From positions 1 through 33,008 of the forward strand of contig CAMYOU010000013.1 of the NCBI GenBank assembly GCA_947283485.1: 33,008 nt of DNA, written 5' to 3'. This stretch comes from an uncultured Peptostreptococcaceae bacterium. GTDB taxonomy: Bacteria > Bacillota > Clostridia > Tissierellales > Peptoniphilaceae. Numbering within the stretch: position 1 is the stretch's first letter; the number at the start of each line of letters is the position of its first letter. A program made the translations under genes and the position numbers. The notes beneath the pieces are model-generated. The model saw only the letters and a list, made by a program, of their open reading frames with translations, was not told the origin of the DNA and made no database searches. Shown one piece after another: positions 25,364 to 31,887 of the stretch.

Positions 25364-25877
25364 GACGCTCTACGTCGACGGCTACAATATCCTCGAGAAC
25401 TGGAAAAGCCTCGAGGAAGCGCGCAAAGCGAGCCTTGAAGAAGGGCGGGAAAAACTCGTCGGACTCCTGCAGGAATACATCTCGTATTCCGGCTGGAAGG
25501 TCGTCCTCGTCTTCGACGCCTACAATCTCAAAGGCGTCGAGAACATCGAGCACCGCGGCAAACTCACCGTCGTCTATACGAAAGAACGCGAGACCGCCGA
25601 CAGTTATATTGAACGCATGGTGGCAAATTACGAGGGCAAAGACGAGATCATCGTCGCGACCTCCGACGCGCTCGAGCAGATCACGATCCTCGGAAAAGGC
25701 GCGACACGCATGAGCGCACCCGAGCTCGAAGCGCGCCTTACCGAAGCGCACAAGATGTATCGCCTGCGACGCAAACGCGCCCATCTTCCATTCGAGGAAA
25801 AAATCCTCGACGAAGACCTCGCCGACGCGTTAATCGCAAATCTCAAAGAGAGAGAAGACCATAGAAAAACTCCGTAG
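25353..25877 (+). CDS. yacP: NYN-domain ribonuclease, YacP/Rae1 family
   Basis: Rae1 (YacP) of B. subtilis is an endoribonuclease that cuts mRNA in the ribosomal A site; this protein belongs to the same NYN/PIN-like family by sequence and gene order. The 174-residue product has the acidic positions expected for a metal-dependent nuclease: D9 (YVDGYNIL), D55 (VFDAYN), D83 (ETADSYIE) and D105 (VATSD). The C-terminus is helical and highly charged. It overlaps rlmB and closes the gltX operon. Confidence 0.92.
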   Translation: MRAKTLYVDGYNILENWKSLEEARKASLEEGREKLVGLLQEYISYSGWKVVLVFDAYNLKGVENIEHRGKLTVVYTKERETADSYIERMVANYEGKDEIIVATSDALEQITILGKGATRMSAPELEARLTEAHKMYRLRRKRAHLPFEEKILDEDLADALIANLKEREDHRKTP

Positions 25878-25899
25878 CGAATACGCCGCGGAGTTTTTT
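25865..25899 (+). terminator. Terminator of the gltX operon
   Basis: AAAAACTCCG (25865-25874) pairs with CGGAGTTTTT (25889-25898), with an inner GCG/CGC pair in the loop. Confidence 0.9.
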
Positions 25900-25978
25900 G
25901 TCGTTGATCGAAAACATGCACGAAAAATTTTTTGCAAAAGAACTTTACTACACAAAAACTGTATTAAATGTAGATAGA

Positions 25979-26007
25979 TTGACAACGATATGAAACGGTG
26001 CTACAAT
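25979..26007 (+). promoter_or_regulatory. Promoter of the second lipoprotein gene
   Basis: A perfect TTGACA (25979-25984) and TACAAT (26002-26007) are 17 bp apart. The start near 26014 gives an unusually long leader of about 140 nt. Confidence 0.8.
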
Positions 26008-26087
26008 CGTTACAGGTATGAGGCAATGCAATACGAGATGAATACTCCAAGTTTTACCATGCGGCAATATTACCCATTGGGATGTTT

Positions 26088-26111
26088 GTGACCGCGACTT
26101 TTTTGCGTCAC
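26088..26111 (+). other. Hairpin in the long lipoprotein leader
   Basis: GTGACCGC and GCGTCAC pair with one bulge around a T-rich loop, about 30 nt before the ribosome site. No known regulatory RNA is recognised. Confidence 0.35.
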
Positions 26112-26155
26112 GGGAACGACTTCGCAAAGGCAAAAAAAGAAAAGGAGTGTATCAA

Positions 26156-26533
26156 ATGAAAAAACGGATCAGATGGATTGCATTGCTCATGGTCATGATG
26201 CTCGTGCTCGTCGCCTGCGGGAGCGGCAATGCGCAGAAAGAGAAATATGCCGACAGTCCCCATCTCGGAAAATGGGTAGCCGTGGAAGCGACGGCTCTCG
26301 GCATGACCATGTCGGCGGATGAAATCTTCGACAAAGGATTCTCCATCGACCTCAAAGCCGACGGGAAATGCGAATTTTTCGCAGATGGAGACACGGCAAC
26401 CGGAACTTGGGAGCCGACTGAAGACGGCATCAAATTCAAGGAAGGTTCTGACGAGTTTGACGCGAAAATCCACGACGGACAACTGAAGTTCTCATACGAA
26501 GAAGCGGAAATTGTTCTCGAACGAGAAAAATAG
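26156..26533 (+). CDS. Small predicted lipoprotein, possibly lipocalin-like
   Basis: The 125-residue product has a lipoprotein signal (MKKRIRW, a hydrophobic core, lipobox LVAC with C21). The mature part reads like a small beta-barrel: HLGKWVAVEA, GFSIDLKADGKCEFF, ATGTWEPTEDGIKF and GQLKFSYEEAEIVLERE, the alternation of GxW and strand segments typical of lipocalin-like extracytoplasmic domains. ATG 26156 is 8 nt from AGGAG; the upstream in-frame GTG overlaps that site. The gene has its own strong promoter and a terminator. Function is unknown. Confidence 0.8.
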   Translation: MKKRIRWIALLMVMMLVLVACGSGNAQKEKYADSPHLGKWVAVEATALGMTMSADEIFDKGFSIDLKADGKCEFFADGDTATGTWEPTEDGIKFKEGSDEFDAKIHDGQLKFSYEEAEIVLEREK

Positions 26534-26543
26534 GTATTCAAAA

Positions 26544-26577
26544 AGGGTGTGCCCGATACGGAGCACGCTCTTTTTTT
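26544..26577 (+). terminator. Terminator after the second lipoprotein gene
   Basis: AGGGTGTGC and GCACGCTCT pair with two wobble pairs and lead into eight T. Confidence 0.8.
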
Positions 26578-26642
26578 GCGCTCGAGGATTTGTGCCGGAA
26601 GGGTTCGTGTTTCTATGTGCTACGATGATGTCCGAAAGGCTA

Positions 26643-26651
26643 TGCTATAAT
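26643..26651 (+). promoter_or_regulatory. Extended -10 promoter of the glycosylase gene
   Basis: TGCTATAAT is a perfect extended -10 box; no good -35 is seen. The leader would be about 140 nt with nothing recognised in it. Confidence 0.5.
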
Positions 26652-26798
26652 CAAATCGAGAGAAACACGGCAACAGAACGCAGTGCGCCATCGTCTACGC
26701 TCGGAACGGACATCGCTTGTGAGAGGAAACGCATTGGACGTGAAAAATGGTAATCATACAGTCCCTTTCGGGAGCTTCCTTACGCAAAAGGAGAACGA

Positions 26799-27437
26799 AT
26801 GAAACTCATCACCATCTATGAAACCCTTATGAATCATTACGGCGATCTCGGCTGGTGGCCAGCGGACACGCCGTTCGAAGTCATGGTCGGCGCGATCCTC
26901 ACGCAGAACACCGCCTGGACCAATGTCGAGAAGGCAATCGCGCGCTTCGACGGCGAACTCACGCCTGCGCGGATCCAAGCCCTTTCTCATGAAGAACTCG
27001 AAAAGATCATTCGCCCCGCGGGATTTTACCGCCAAAAAGCCGATTATCTCAAGAATCTCACCACATGGTTCGCGCGCTACGCATGGGACACGGAGAAAGC
27101 GAAAGACATTTCGACGGAGGAACTGCGAAGAGAACTCCTCGCCGTGCGCGGCATCGGGAACGAAACTGCGGATAGCATCTTACTCTATGCCTTTCATCGC
27201 GCGACTTTCGTCGTCGACGCCTATACGAAACGCCTCTTTGCGAGAATTCCAGTCGACGCGGGAAAAAAGTATTTGGAAATCAAACGCTATTGCGAGCGCA
27301 ATCTCCCCGAAGACGCCGTCCTTTACAATCATTTCCACGCCCTCATCGTCGAGAACGCCAAGACCCATTGCCGCAAAATCCAGCGCTGTACCGCTTGCCC
27401 GCTCGAGGAAATGTGTGCGAAAAAAGATTGGACATAA
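26799..27437 (+). CDS. Endonuclease III-related DNA glycosylase (HhH-GPD, Fe-S)
   Basis: HhH-GPD glycosylases remove damaged bases from DNA. The 212-residue protein has the helix-hairpin-helix LLAVRGIGNETADSILLYAF, the catalytic aspartate D140 in VVDAYTKRLFAR, and a C-terminal cluster motif C191-x5-C197-x2-C200-x5-C206. The cluster spacing (x5 first, not x6) and the sequence fit the COG2231 branch related to endonuclease III better than Nth itself. At the position of the Nth lyase lysine (K120 in E. coli) there is E122, which suggests a glycosylase without lyase activity. AAGGAG precedes the ATG. The gene seems monocistronic. Its substrate cannot be told from sequence. Confidence 0.88.
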   Translation: MKLITIYETLMNHYGDLGWWPADTPFEVMVGAILTQNTAWTNVEKAIARFDGELTPARIQALSHEELEKIIRPAGFYRQKADYLKNLTTWFARYAWDTEKAKDISTEELRRELLAVRGIGNETADSILLYAFHRATFVVDAYTKRLFARIPVDAGKKYLEIKRYCERNLPEDAVLYNHFHALIVENAKTHCRKIQRCTACPLEEMCAKKDWT

Positions 27438-27549
27438 GAACGCAGGCAATTGCTGTGTTGCAGGCGATAGAAGCAGAGAACTTCATAATCGGGCGAATTT
27501 GGATGCGTCATGCTGCCGACGATCGGCATAAAAACGGAAAGGATGCTTC

Positions 27550-28791
27550 ATGGAACGGAAAGAATTGTTGAAACGATTACGTGCACAAATCAATGTCAAC
27601 GGACATATCATCGGAGCTTCGGTCGGCTCGGGCATGACGGCAAAATATGCAGCCATGGGCGGTGCCGATATGCTCTTGGCTCTGGCGGCGGGCAAGTATC
27701 GAATCATGGGACGCAGTTCATATGCCGGCTATCTTTGCTATGGCAACAACAACGATCTCGTGATGGAGATGGGGCAAAGGGAACTTCTACCCATCCTGCG
27801 CGAGACACCGCTCCTTTTTGGCTTGTTCGCCAATGACCCGCAGATTGACCTCTATGATTATTTGAAAAGGATCAAGCGAAGTGGCTTTTCGGGTGTTGTC
27901 AATTTTCCGACCATTGCACTCATCGATGGAACATTTCGTCAGGCGCTGGAAGAAGAGGATACGACATTTGCACGAGAAGTGGTCGCAATCAAACTTGCAA
28001 ACTATCTTGACATGTTTACGATCGCCTTTGTGACGAATATCGATGAGGCGAAGCTCATGATCGATGCAGGTGCGGATGTTCTTTGTGTCCATTTGGGACT
28101 GACCAAAGGCGGTTTTCTGGGCGCAAAAAAACAAATCTCGATCGATGAGGCGAGAATGATGGCGGCGGACATATTCGAGCTGTGTGAACGTATGAATCCT
28201 CAGATCATACGGATGATCTACGGAGGACCGGCAAATACGCCGATGGACATGCAGTATATGTATCAGAATACGAAGTGTCAGGGCTATATCGGCGGCTCCA
28301 CCTTTGACCGCATACCGAGTGAACGCTCCATCTACGAGACCGTGAAAAAATTCAAGAGCTATGACGGCAGTCTTTCGAACGACAATCCGATGAACAAACT
28401 CGTAGAGGGAGAATGGAATGCGAAAAACGTCATTCCGTTCGTGAAAGAATACATTGCTCGTCACTATATGGAGAAGATTCAGCTGGGAGATATCGCTTTG
28501 GTCATACATATTTCTCCGTCCTATTTGAGTACGCGTTTTCGTAAAGAAACCGGCATTCATTTTACGGAGTATCTCATTCGATATCGAATGAATCAAGCGA
28601 AAAAACGTCTCAAGGATGAAACGTTGATGTTCAAAGACGTTGCACAAGCGGTCGGCTACGACGATTATGTTCAATTTTCCAAGATGTTCAAGAAATATAC
28701 CGGCAAAACGCCGTCCCAATGGCAAGCGGAATATGTGGACAAGAAGAGAGCCAAGACGACGGAGTCGAACGACGCATTCTCACAAATCTAA
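27550..28791 (+). CDS. TIM-barrel (PEP-hydrolase-like) / AraC-type regulator fusion
   Basis: The 413-residue protein joins two domains. Residues 1-275 are a TIM barrel of the PEP-hydrolase-like family (PF09370 type), with GSGMTAKYAAMGGADML, VNFPTIALIDGTFR, AGADVLCVHLGLTKGG and GGST. Residues 293-393 are a full AraC/XylS DNA-binding domain, with both helix-turn-helix units (LGDIALVIHISPSYLSTRFRK and FKDVAQAVGYDDYVQFSKMFKKYTGKTPSQW). The barrel is clearly homologous to the stand-alone protein at 30204 but differs at its loops, where it has ANDP for GTDP and IYGGPA for CHGGPI. It is inferred to be a ligand-sensing transcription regulator of the two genes downstream. AAAGG stands 7 nt before the ATG. 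No clear promoter is seen in 27438-27549. Confidence 0.9.
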   Translation: MERKELLKRLRAQINVNGHIIGASVGSGMTAKYAAMGGADMLLALAAGKYRIMGRSSYAGYLCYGNNNDLVMEMGQRELLPILRETPLLFGLFANDPQIDLYDYLKRIKRSGFSGVVNFPTIALIDGTFRQALEEEDTTFAREVVAIKLANYLDMFTIAFVTNIDEAKLMIDAGADVLCVHLGLTKGGFLGAKKQISIDEARMMAADIFELCERMNPQIIRMIYGGPANTPMDMQYMYQNTKCQGYIGGSTFDRIPSERSIYETVKKFKSYDGSLSNDNPMNKLVEGEWNAKNVIPFVKEYIARHYMEKIQLGDIALVIHISPSYLSTRFRKETGIHFTEYLIRYRMNQAKKRLKDETLMFKDVAQAVGYDDYVQFSKMFKKYTGKTPSQWQAEYVDKKRAKTTESNDAFSQI

Positions 28792-28865
28792 TATAAACAC
28801 AAGTACAAGAGAAATGAAATCGAAATAGAAAGATATAAACACAATCAAAAAGAATATAAACTCAT
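28791..28865 (+). promoter_or_regulatory. Phased direct repeats, candidate operator of the AraC-type regulator
   Basis: ATATAAACACAA occurs at 28791-28802 and again at 28833-28844, and ATATAAACTCAT at 28854-28865. Starts are 42 and 21 bp apart, i.e. four and two helical turns. A degenerate copy (7 of 12 bases) sits at 28812, filling the 21-bp grid. AraC-family activators are known to bind direct repeats about 21 bp apart. The last copy covers the -35 position of the following promoter. Confidence 0.6.
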
Positions 28866-28882
28866 TTATAAAAATCTATCAA

Positions 28883-28888
28883 TATAAT
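28883..28888 (+). promoter_or_regulatory. Promoter (-10) of the Tm-1-like/TIM-barrel operon
   Basis: A perfect TATAAT lies here, but the bases 17 bp upstream (ACTCAT, 28860-28865) do not resemble a -35 box and belong to the third direct repeat. This is the pattern of an activator-dependent promoter. Transcription would start near 28895. Confidence 0.6.
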
Positions 28889-28950
28889 AGAATTGAATTG
28901 CAGTAAAGGCGTGGGCAGTATTCCAATTTGAGTAAAGAGAGGAGATGTAG

Positions 28951-30174
28951 ATGAAGACAATTGCACTTGCGGGAACATTTGACACAAAAGGCGTTGAATT
29001 TTCGTATGTCAAAAACCTGATTGAAGAACTGGGGTGCAGAACTTTTACCATTCACACCGGGACATTTGAACCGACTTTTTCGCCGGATGTCGGCAATGAA
29101 GAGGTTGTTCGTGCGGCAGGTTACGATATCAAAGAAGTGGTAGCGAAGAACGATCGCGCACTCGCAACGGAGGTTCTTGCAAACGGCATGAAAACGATTG
29201 TGCCGAGATTATATGAAGGGGGAAAATTTGACGGTATCATCTCGTTTGGCGGCTCGGGCGGAACGGCAATCGCCACGGCGGCGATGAGAATGCTTCCGAT
29301 CGGCGTGCCGAAAGTCATGGTCTCGACCATGGCTTCGGGAAATGTCACGCAATATGTGGGGACCTCCGATATTGTGATGATCCCCTCCATCGTAGATGTT
29401 GCGGGCCTAAACAAGATTTCAAAAACCATTTTTAGAAATGCCGTAGCTGCGATCGTCGGCATGGTCAAGGCACAAGAAGAATACGCACCGGAAGTCGAAG
29501 AAGAGAAACCGCTCGTAGCGACCACGATGTTCGGCGTGACGACTCCGTGCATCAAAGTCGCGGAGAACTATCTGGAGGAACAAGGATACGAGGTATTGGT
29601 TTTCCACGCGACGGGCACGGGCGGCAAGACCATGGAAGCGTTGATCGATGCAGGCTTTTTCAAGGGCGTCCTCGATCTTACCACGACGGAATGGTGCGAT
29701 CAGATTGTAGGAGGCGTGTTGGCGGCAGGAACGGATCGTTGCAGTGCCGCGATTAGGAAGAAAGTACCACAGGTCGTCTCCGTAGGAGCTTGCGACATGG
29801 TCAACTTCGGACCGATCGAGACCGTTCCGACGCAATTCAGCGAAAGAAAGTTCTACAAACACAATCCGAGCGTTACGCTCATGAGAACTACTCAACTCGA
29901 GAATTCTAAAGTCGGCGAAGCATTGTCCGAGAAATGGAACAAAGCTGAAACCGAGATGTTGATTCTCCTACCGGAAAAGGGCGTATCGATGATCGACGCG
30001 GAAGGACAACCCTTTGAAGGCGAAATTGAAAGAAAGACTCTCTTTGAATCCATTCAAAACGGGATTGACAATCCCAAAGTAGAAATCAGAACCTTGGAAT
30101 ACAATATCAATGACCCCGAATTTGCAATCACGGCGGCAAAAGAGCTCATTCGACTGATGGAAAAAGAGTCGTAA
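28951..30174 (+). CDS. Tm-1-like ATP-binding protein (UPF0261 family)
   Basis: The 407-residue protein is a full-length UPF0261 member, homologous to the N-terminal half of tomato Tm-1, which inhibits tomato mosaic virus replication and binds ATP. Landmarks are ALAGTFDTKGVEF near the N-terminus, IISFGGSGGTAIATAAMRMLP (97-115), STMASGNVTQYVGTSDI (125-141), and VFHATGTGGKTMEALI (217-232), followed by DLTTTEW. The bacterial function is unknown. GGAG lies 6 nt before the ATG. A barrel gene homologous to the C-terminal half of Tm-1 follows after 29 nt, so the two products probably act together in the cytoplasm; no signal or membrane segment is present. Confidence 0.92.
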   Translation: MKTIALAGTFDTKGVEFSYVKNLIEELGCRTFTIHTGTFEPTFSPDVGNEEVVRAAGYDIKEVVAKNDRALATEVLANGMKTIVPRLYEGGKFDGIISFGGSGGTAIATAAMRMLPIGVPKVMVSTMASGNVTQYVGTSDIVMIPSIVDVAGLNKISKTIFRNAVAAIVGMVKAQEEYAPEVEEEKPLVATTMFGVTTPCIKVAENYLEEQGYEVLVFHATGTGGKTMEALIDAGFFKGVLDLTTTEWCDQIVGGVLAAGTDRCSAAIRKKVPQVVSVGACDMVNFGPIETVPTQFSERKFYKHNPSVTLMRTTQLENSKVGEALSEKWNKAETEMLILLPEKGVSMIDAEGQPFEGEIERKTLFESIQNGIDNPKVEIRTLEYNINDPEFAITAAKELIRLMEKES

Positions 30175-30203
30175 AGAAAGCATAAGAAAAGGAGTGAATG
30201 ACT

Positions 30204-31034
30204 ATGTTAAAGAAAACAAGAACGGAAATTATGAAAGATTTCAGAGCGCAGGTAGCGAAAGGCAATATCCTGGTAGGCGTCGGTGCCGGCACGGGCATCA
30301 CCGCAAAGTGCTCCGAACAAGCCAATGTCGATATGTTAATCATTTATAACTCGGGACGTTTTAGAATGGCGGGACGCGGCTCTCTATCAGGACTGCTCGC
30401 ATACGGGGATGCCAACAAAATCGTACAGGAAATGGGACAGGAAGTTCTTCCCATTGTCAAGAAGACACCGGTACTCGCAGGCGTCTGCGGAACCGACCCT
30501 TTCCGCGTGATGGAGATTTTCCTCAAACAGTTAAAAGATCAGGGATTCAACGGCGTTCAGAACTTCCCGACCGTCGGACTCATCGACGGTAAGTTCCGCG
30601 CGAATCTTGAGGAAACAGGCATGGGCTATGAACTGGAAGTGGATATGATTCGTCAAGCTCATGAACTCGATATGTTGACATGCCCGTATGTCTTTGACCC
30701 GGAGCAAGCGAAAGCCATGGCGGAAGCCGGCGCGGACATTCTCGTCGCGCACATGGGTCTGACGACGAAAGGCTCTATCGGAGCCGAAACGGCCGTCACA
30801 CTGGATGATTGCTGCGTAAAAATTCGTGAGATTATCGCTGCAGGAAGAGCCGTAAATCCCAACATCATGGTCATTTGCCACGGCGGACCCATCGCAGATC
30901 CGGAAGATGCCGAATACGTCATCAAGAATGTCCCGGAAATCGACGGCTTCTTCGGCGCATCTTCGATCGAACGCCTCGCTTCCGAAAGAGGTATGACGGC
31001 ACAGGCGGCGGCATTTAAGGCGATTCAAAAATAA
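30204..31034 (+). CDS. TIM-barrel protein of the PEP-hydrolase-like family
   Basis: The 276-residue protein is a stand-alone PF09370-type TIM barrel, distantly related to PEP mutase/isocitrate lyase enzymes and homologous to the C-terminal half of tomato Tm-1. Conserved segments are VGVGAGTGITAKCSEQANVDML, AGVCGTDPF (92-100), VQNFPTVGLIDGKFRANLEE, AGADILVAHMGLTTKGSIGAET and ICHGGPI (224-230), with GFFGASSIERL near the end. ATG 30204 is 9 nt from AGGAG; ATG 30198 is only 3 nt from it. It ends the two-gene unit with the Tm-1-like gene. The reaction is not known for certain; the family name rests on similarity. Confidence 0.9.
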   Translation: MLKKTRTEIMKDFRAQVAKGNILVGVGAGTGITAKCSEQANVDMLIIYNSGRFRMAGRGSLSGLLAYGDANKIVQEMGQEVLPIVKKTPVLAGVCGTDPFRVMEIFLKQLKDQGFNGVQNFPTVGLIDGKFRANLEETGMGYELEVDMIRQAHELDMLTCPYVFDPEQAKAMAEAGADILVAHMGLTTKGSIGAETAVTLDDCCVKIREIIAAGRAVNPNIMVICHGGPIADPEDAEYVIKNVPEIDGFFGASSIERLASERGMTAQAAAFKAIQK

Positions 31035-31120
31035 CACCCAATTCACGGAAATTGTGAAGCCGAAGAAAAAATGCAGAGAGCGTTGATCTTTGATCCTCAG
31101 TCAAGGACAATCTAAGAGAC

Positions 31121-31152
31121 AAAAAAGGCGTCGCAGCAATGCGACGCTTTTT
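31121..31152. terminator. Terminator after the Tm-1-like/TIM-barrel operon
   Basis: GCGTCGCA and TGCGACGC pair around GCAA, with A-runs on the left and T-runs on the right, so it can act in both directions. Confidence 0.9.
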
Positions 31153-31222
31153 GTATGATGGCGTATCGTACGGTTTTCTTCATGCCTAAGGAACGGAAAT
31201 GATTTCAGGAAAAAAGCAGAAA

Positions 31223-31256
31223 AAAAGCATCGGAATGGTGAAATTCCGATGCTTTT
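31223..31256 (-). terminator. Terminator of the tRNA-Thr gene (minus strand)
   Basis: AAAAGCATCGGAAT (31223-31236) pairs perfectly with ATTCCGATGCTTTT (31243-31256). Read on the minus strand it follows the tRNA 3' end by 2-3 nt and runs into T, as for a native tRNA terminator. Confidence 0.8.
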
Positions 31257-31258
31257 AC

Positions 31259-31303
31259 TGGAGCTCGTGAGCGGACTTGAACCGCTGACTTCTTGCTTAC
31301 CAC
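31259..31303 (-). pseudogene. 3' half of a tRNA-Thr(GGT) gene; probable attachment site
   Basis: On the minus strand the bases read as a tRNA from the anticodon loop to the end: loop GTGGTAA with anticodon GGT (forward ACC at 31299-31301), stem GCAAG, variable loop AAGTC, a perfect T-arm (AGCGG, TTCAAGT, CCGCT), acceptor strand CACGAGC, discriminator T and encoded CCA. Upstream the 5' half is wrong: the expected GCTCGTG is absent, the D-arm cannot form, and the anticodon stem partner TCTGC mispairs. Fragments such as AGCGGAGACACTT still resemble a tRNA 5' half. This is what remains on one side when an element inserts into a tRNA 3' end, or a decayed tRNA. Confidence 0.65.
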
Positions 31304-31501
31304 GCAGAAGTGTCTCCGCTAAATTCAAGCAAGAGTACAAATTTTGTTAGTACCTGTTAGTAGCTTTAAAAGAGAAATTTTTAATCGAACCAAAACAGCC
31401 TATGCGAAAAAACTTCAAAAAAGATTCACTTGAATAAACATAAAAAGAAAGTTCATTTTCAGACTTAAAGAAAGGGAGAGTGAAGTCTCGAAAAATGAAT
31501 T
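31304..31501. other. Non-coding stretch with GTTAGTA repeats beside the tRNA fragment
   Basis: No supported gene. CTTGCTT/AAGCAAG form a wide inverted repeat reaching from the tRNA fragment to about 31332. GTTAGTA occurs twice, at 31346-31352 and 31356-31362, exactly 10 bp apart. The DNA is AT-rich compared with the left side of the window. Confidence 0.4.
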
Positions 31502-31541
31502 TGCCGGTGTTGTCTTTATGGCTGCACCGGCATCTTTTTTT
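31502..31541 (+). terminator. Terminator in the accessory region
   Basis: TGCCGGTG (31502-31509) pairs with CACCGGCA (31525-31532) and is followed by TCTTTTTTT. No gene is left upstream to use it, which suggests a deleted gene. Confidence 0.7.
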
Positions 31542-31574
31542 GAGATCCGGAATACGGAAATGCACGATGGTGTG

Positions 31575-31583
31575 TGCTATAAT
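31575..31583 (+). promoter_or_regulatory. Extended -10 promoter before the Xre-like remnant
   Basis: TGCTATAAT is a perfect extended -10 box; no -35 is seen. Confidence 0.5.
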
Positions 31584-31628
31584 CTGGTAAACGGAAAATT
31601 CAAAAATATGGAGTGAAGGAAAAGAAAA

Positions 31629-31778
31629 ACGAGGTTTAACTACAACCGTTTATGGAAAGCCTCAATCGATAAGAAAAAGGATATGCATGTCGTCAGCGTC
31701 ACGGTAACGGTTGAGGATAAGAAATCGGCAAGGCTGTATGTGGAGTTTCAGGAAATGGTGGACGGTGACGGCTTTTGA
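31629..31778 (+). pseudogene. Remnant of an Xre-like regulator with a lost start codon
   Basis: A frame of 49 codons reads RFNYNRLWKASIDKKKDMH, which resembles the YNKLWKLLIDK start of small Xre-type regulators of Bacillota mobile elements, then turns into unrelated VVSVTVTVEDKKSARLYVEF and stops at 31776. An AAGGA ribosome site (31616-31620) and a promoter precede it, but at the right distance stands ACG (31629) where ATG would be expected. I infer a start-codon mutation plus an internal deletion or fusion. The second half is not recognised. Confidence 0.4.
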
Positions 31779-31887
31779 TAAAACTCGTCTGCCAGCTCAA
31801 ACTTTGTTCAACATGTAGTCTGTAAAGTGAGTTATAACATAAAATGAAAGGTTAGAGATGACAAACTAAAATTTGAGGTGATTGAAT

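Noticed and set aside
31347..31565. A 72-codon minus-strand frame between the tRNA fragment and the Xre remnant
   Set aside because: It crosses the terminator at 31502-31541, has no ribosome site and resembles nothing known.
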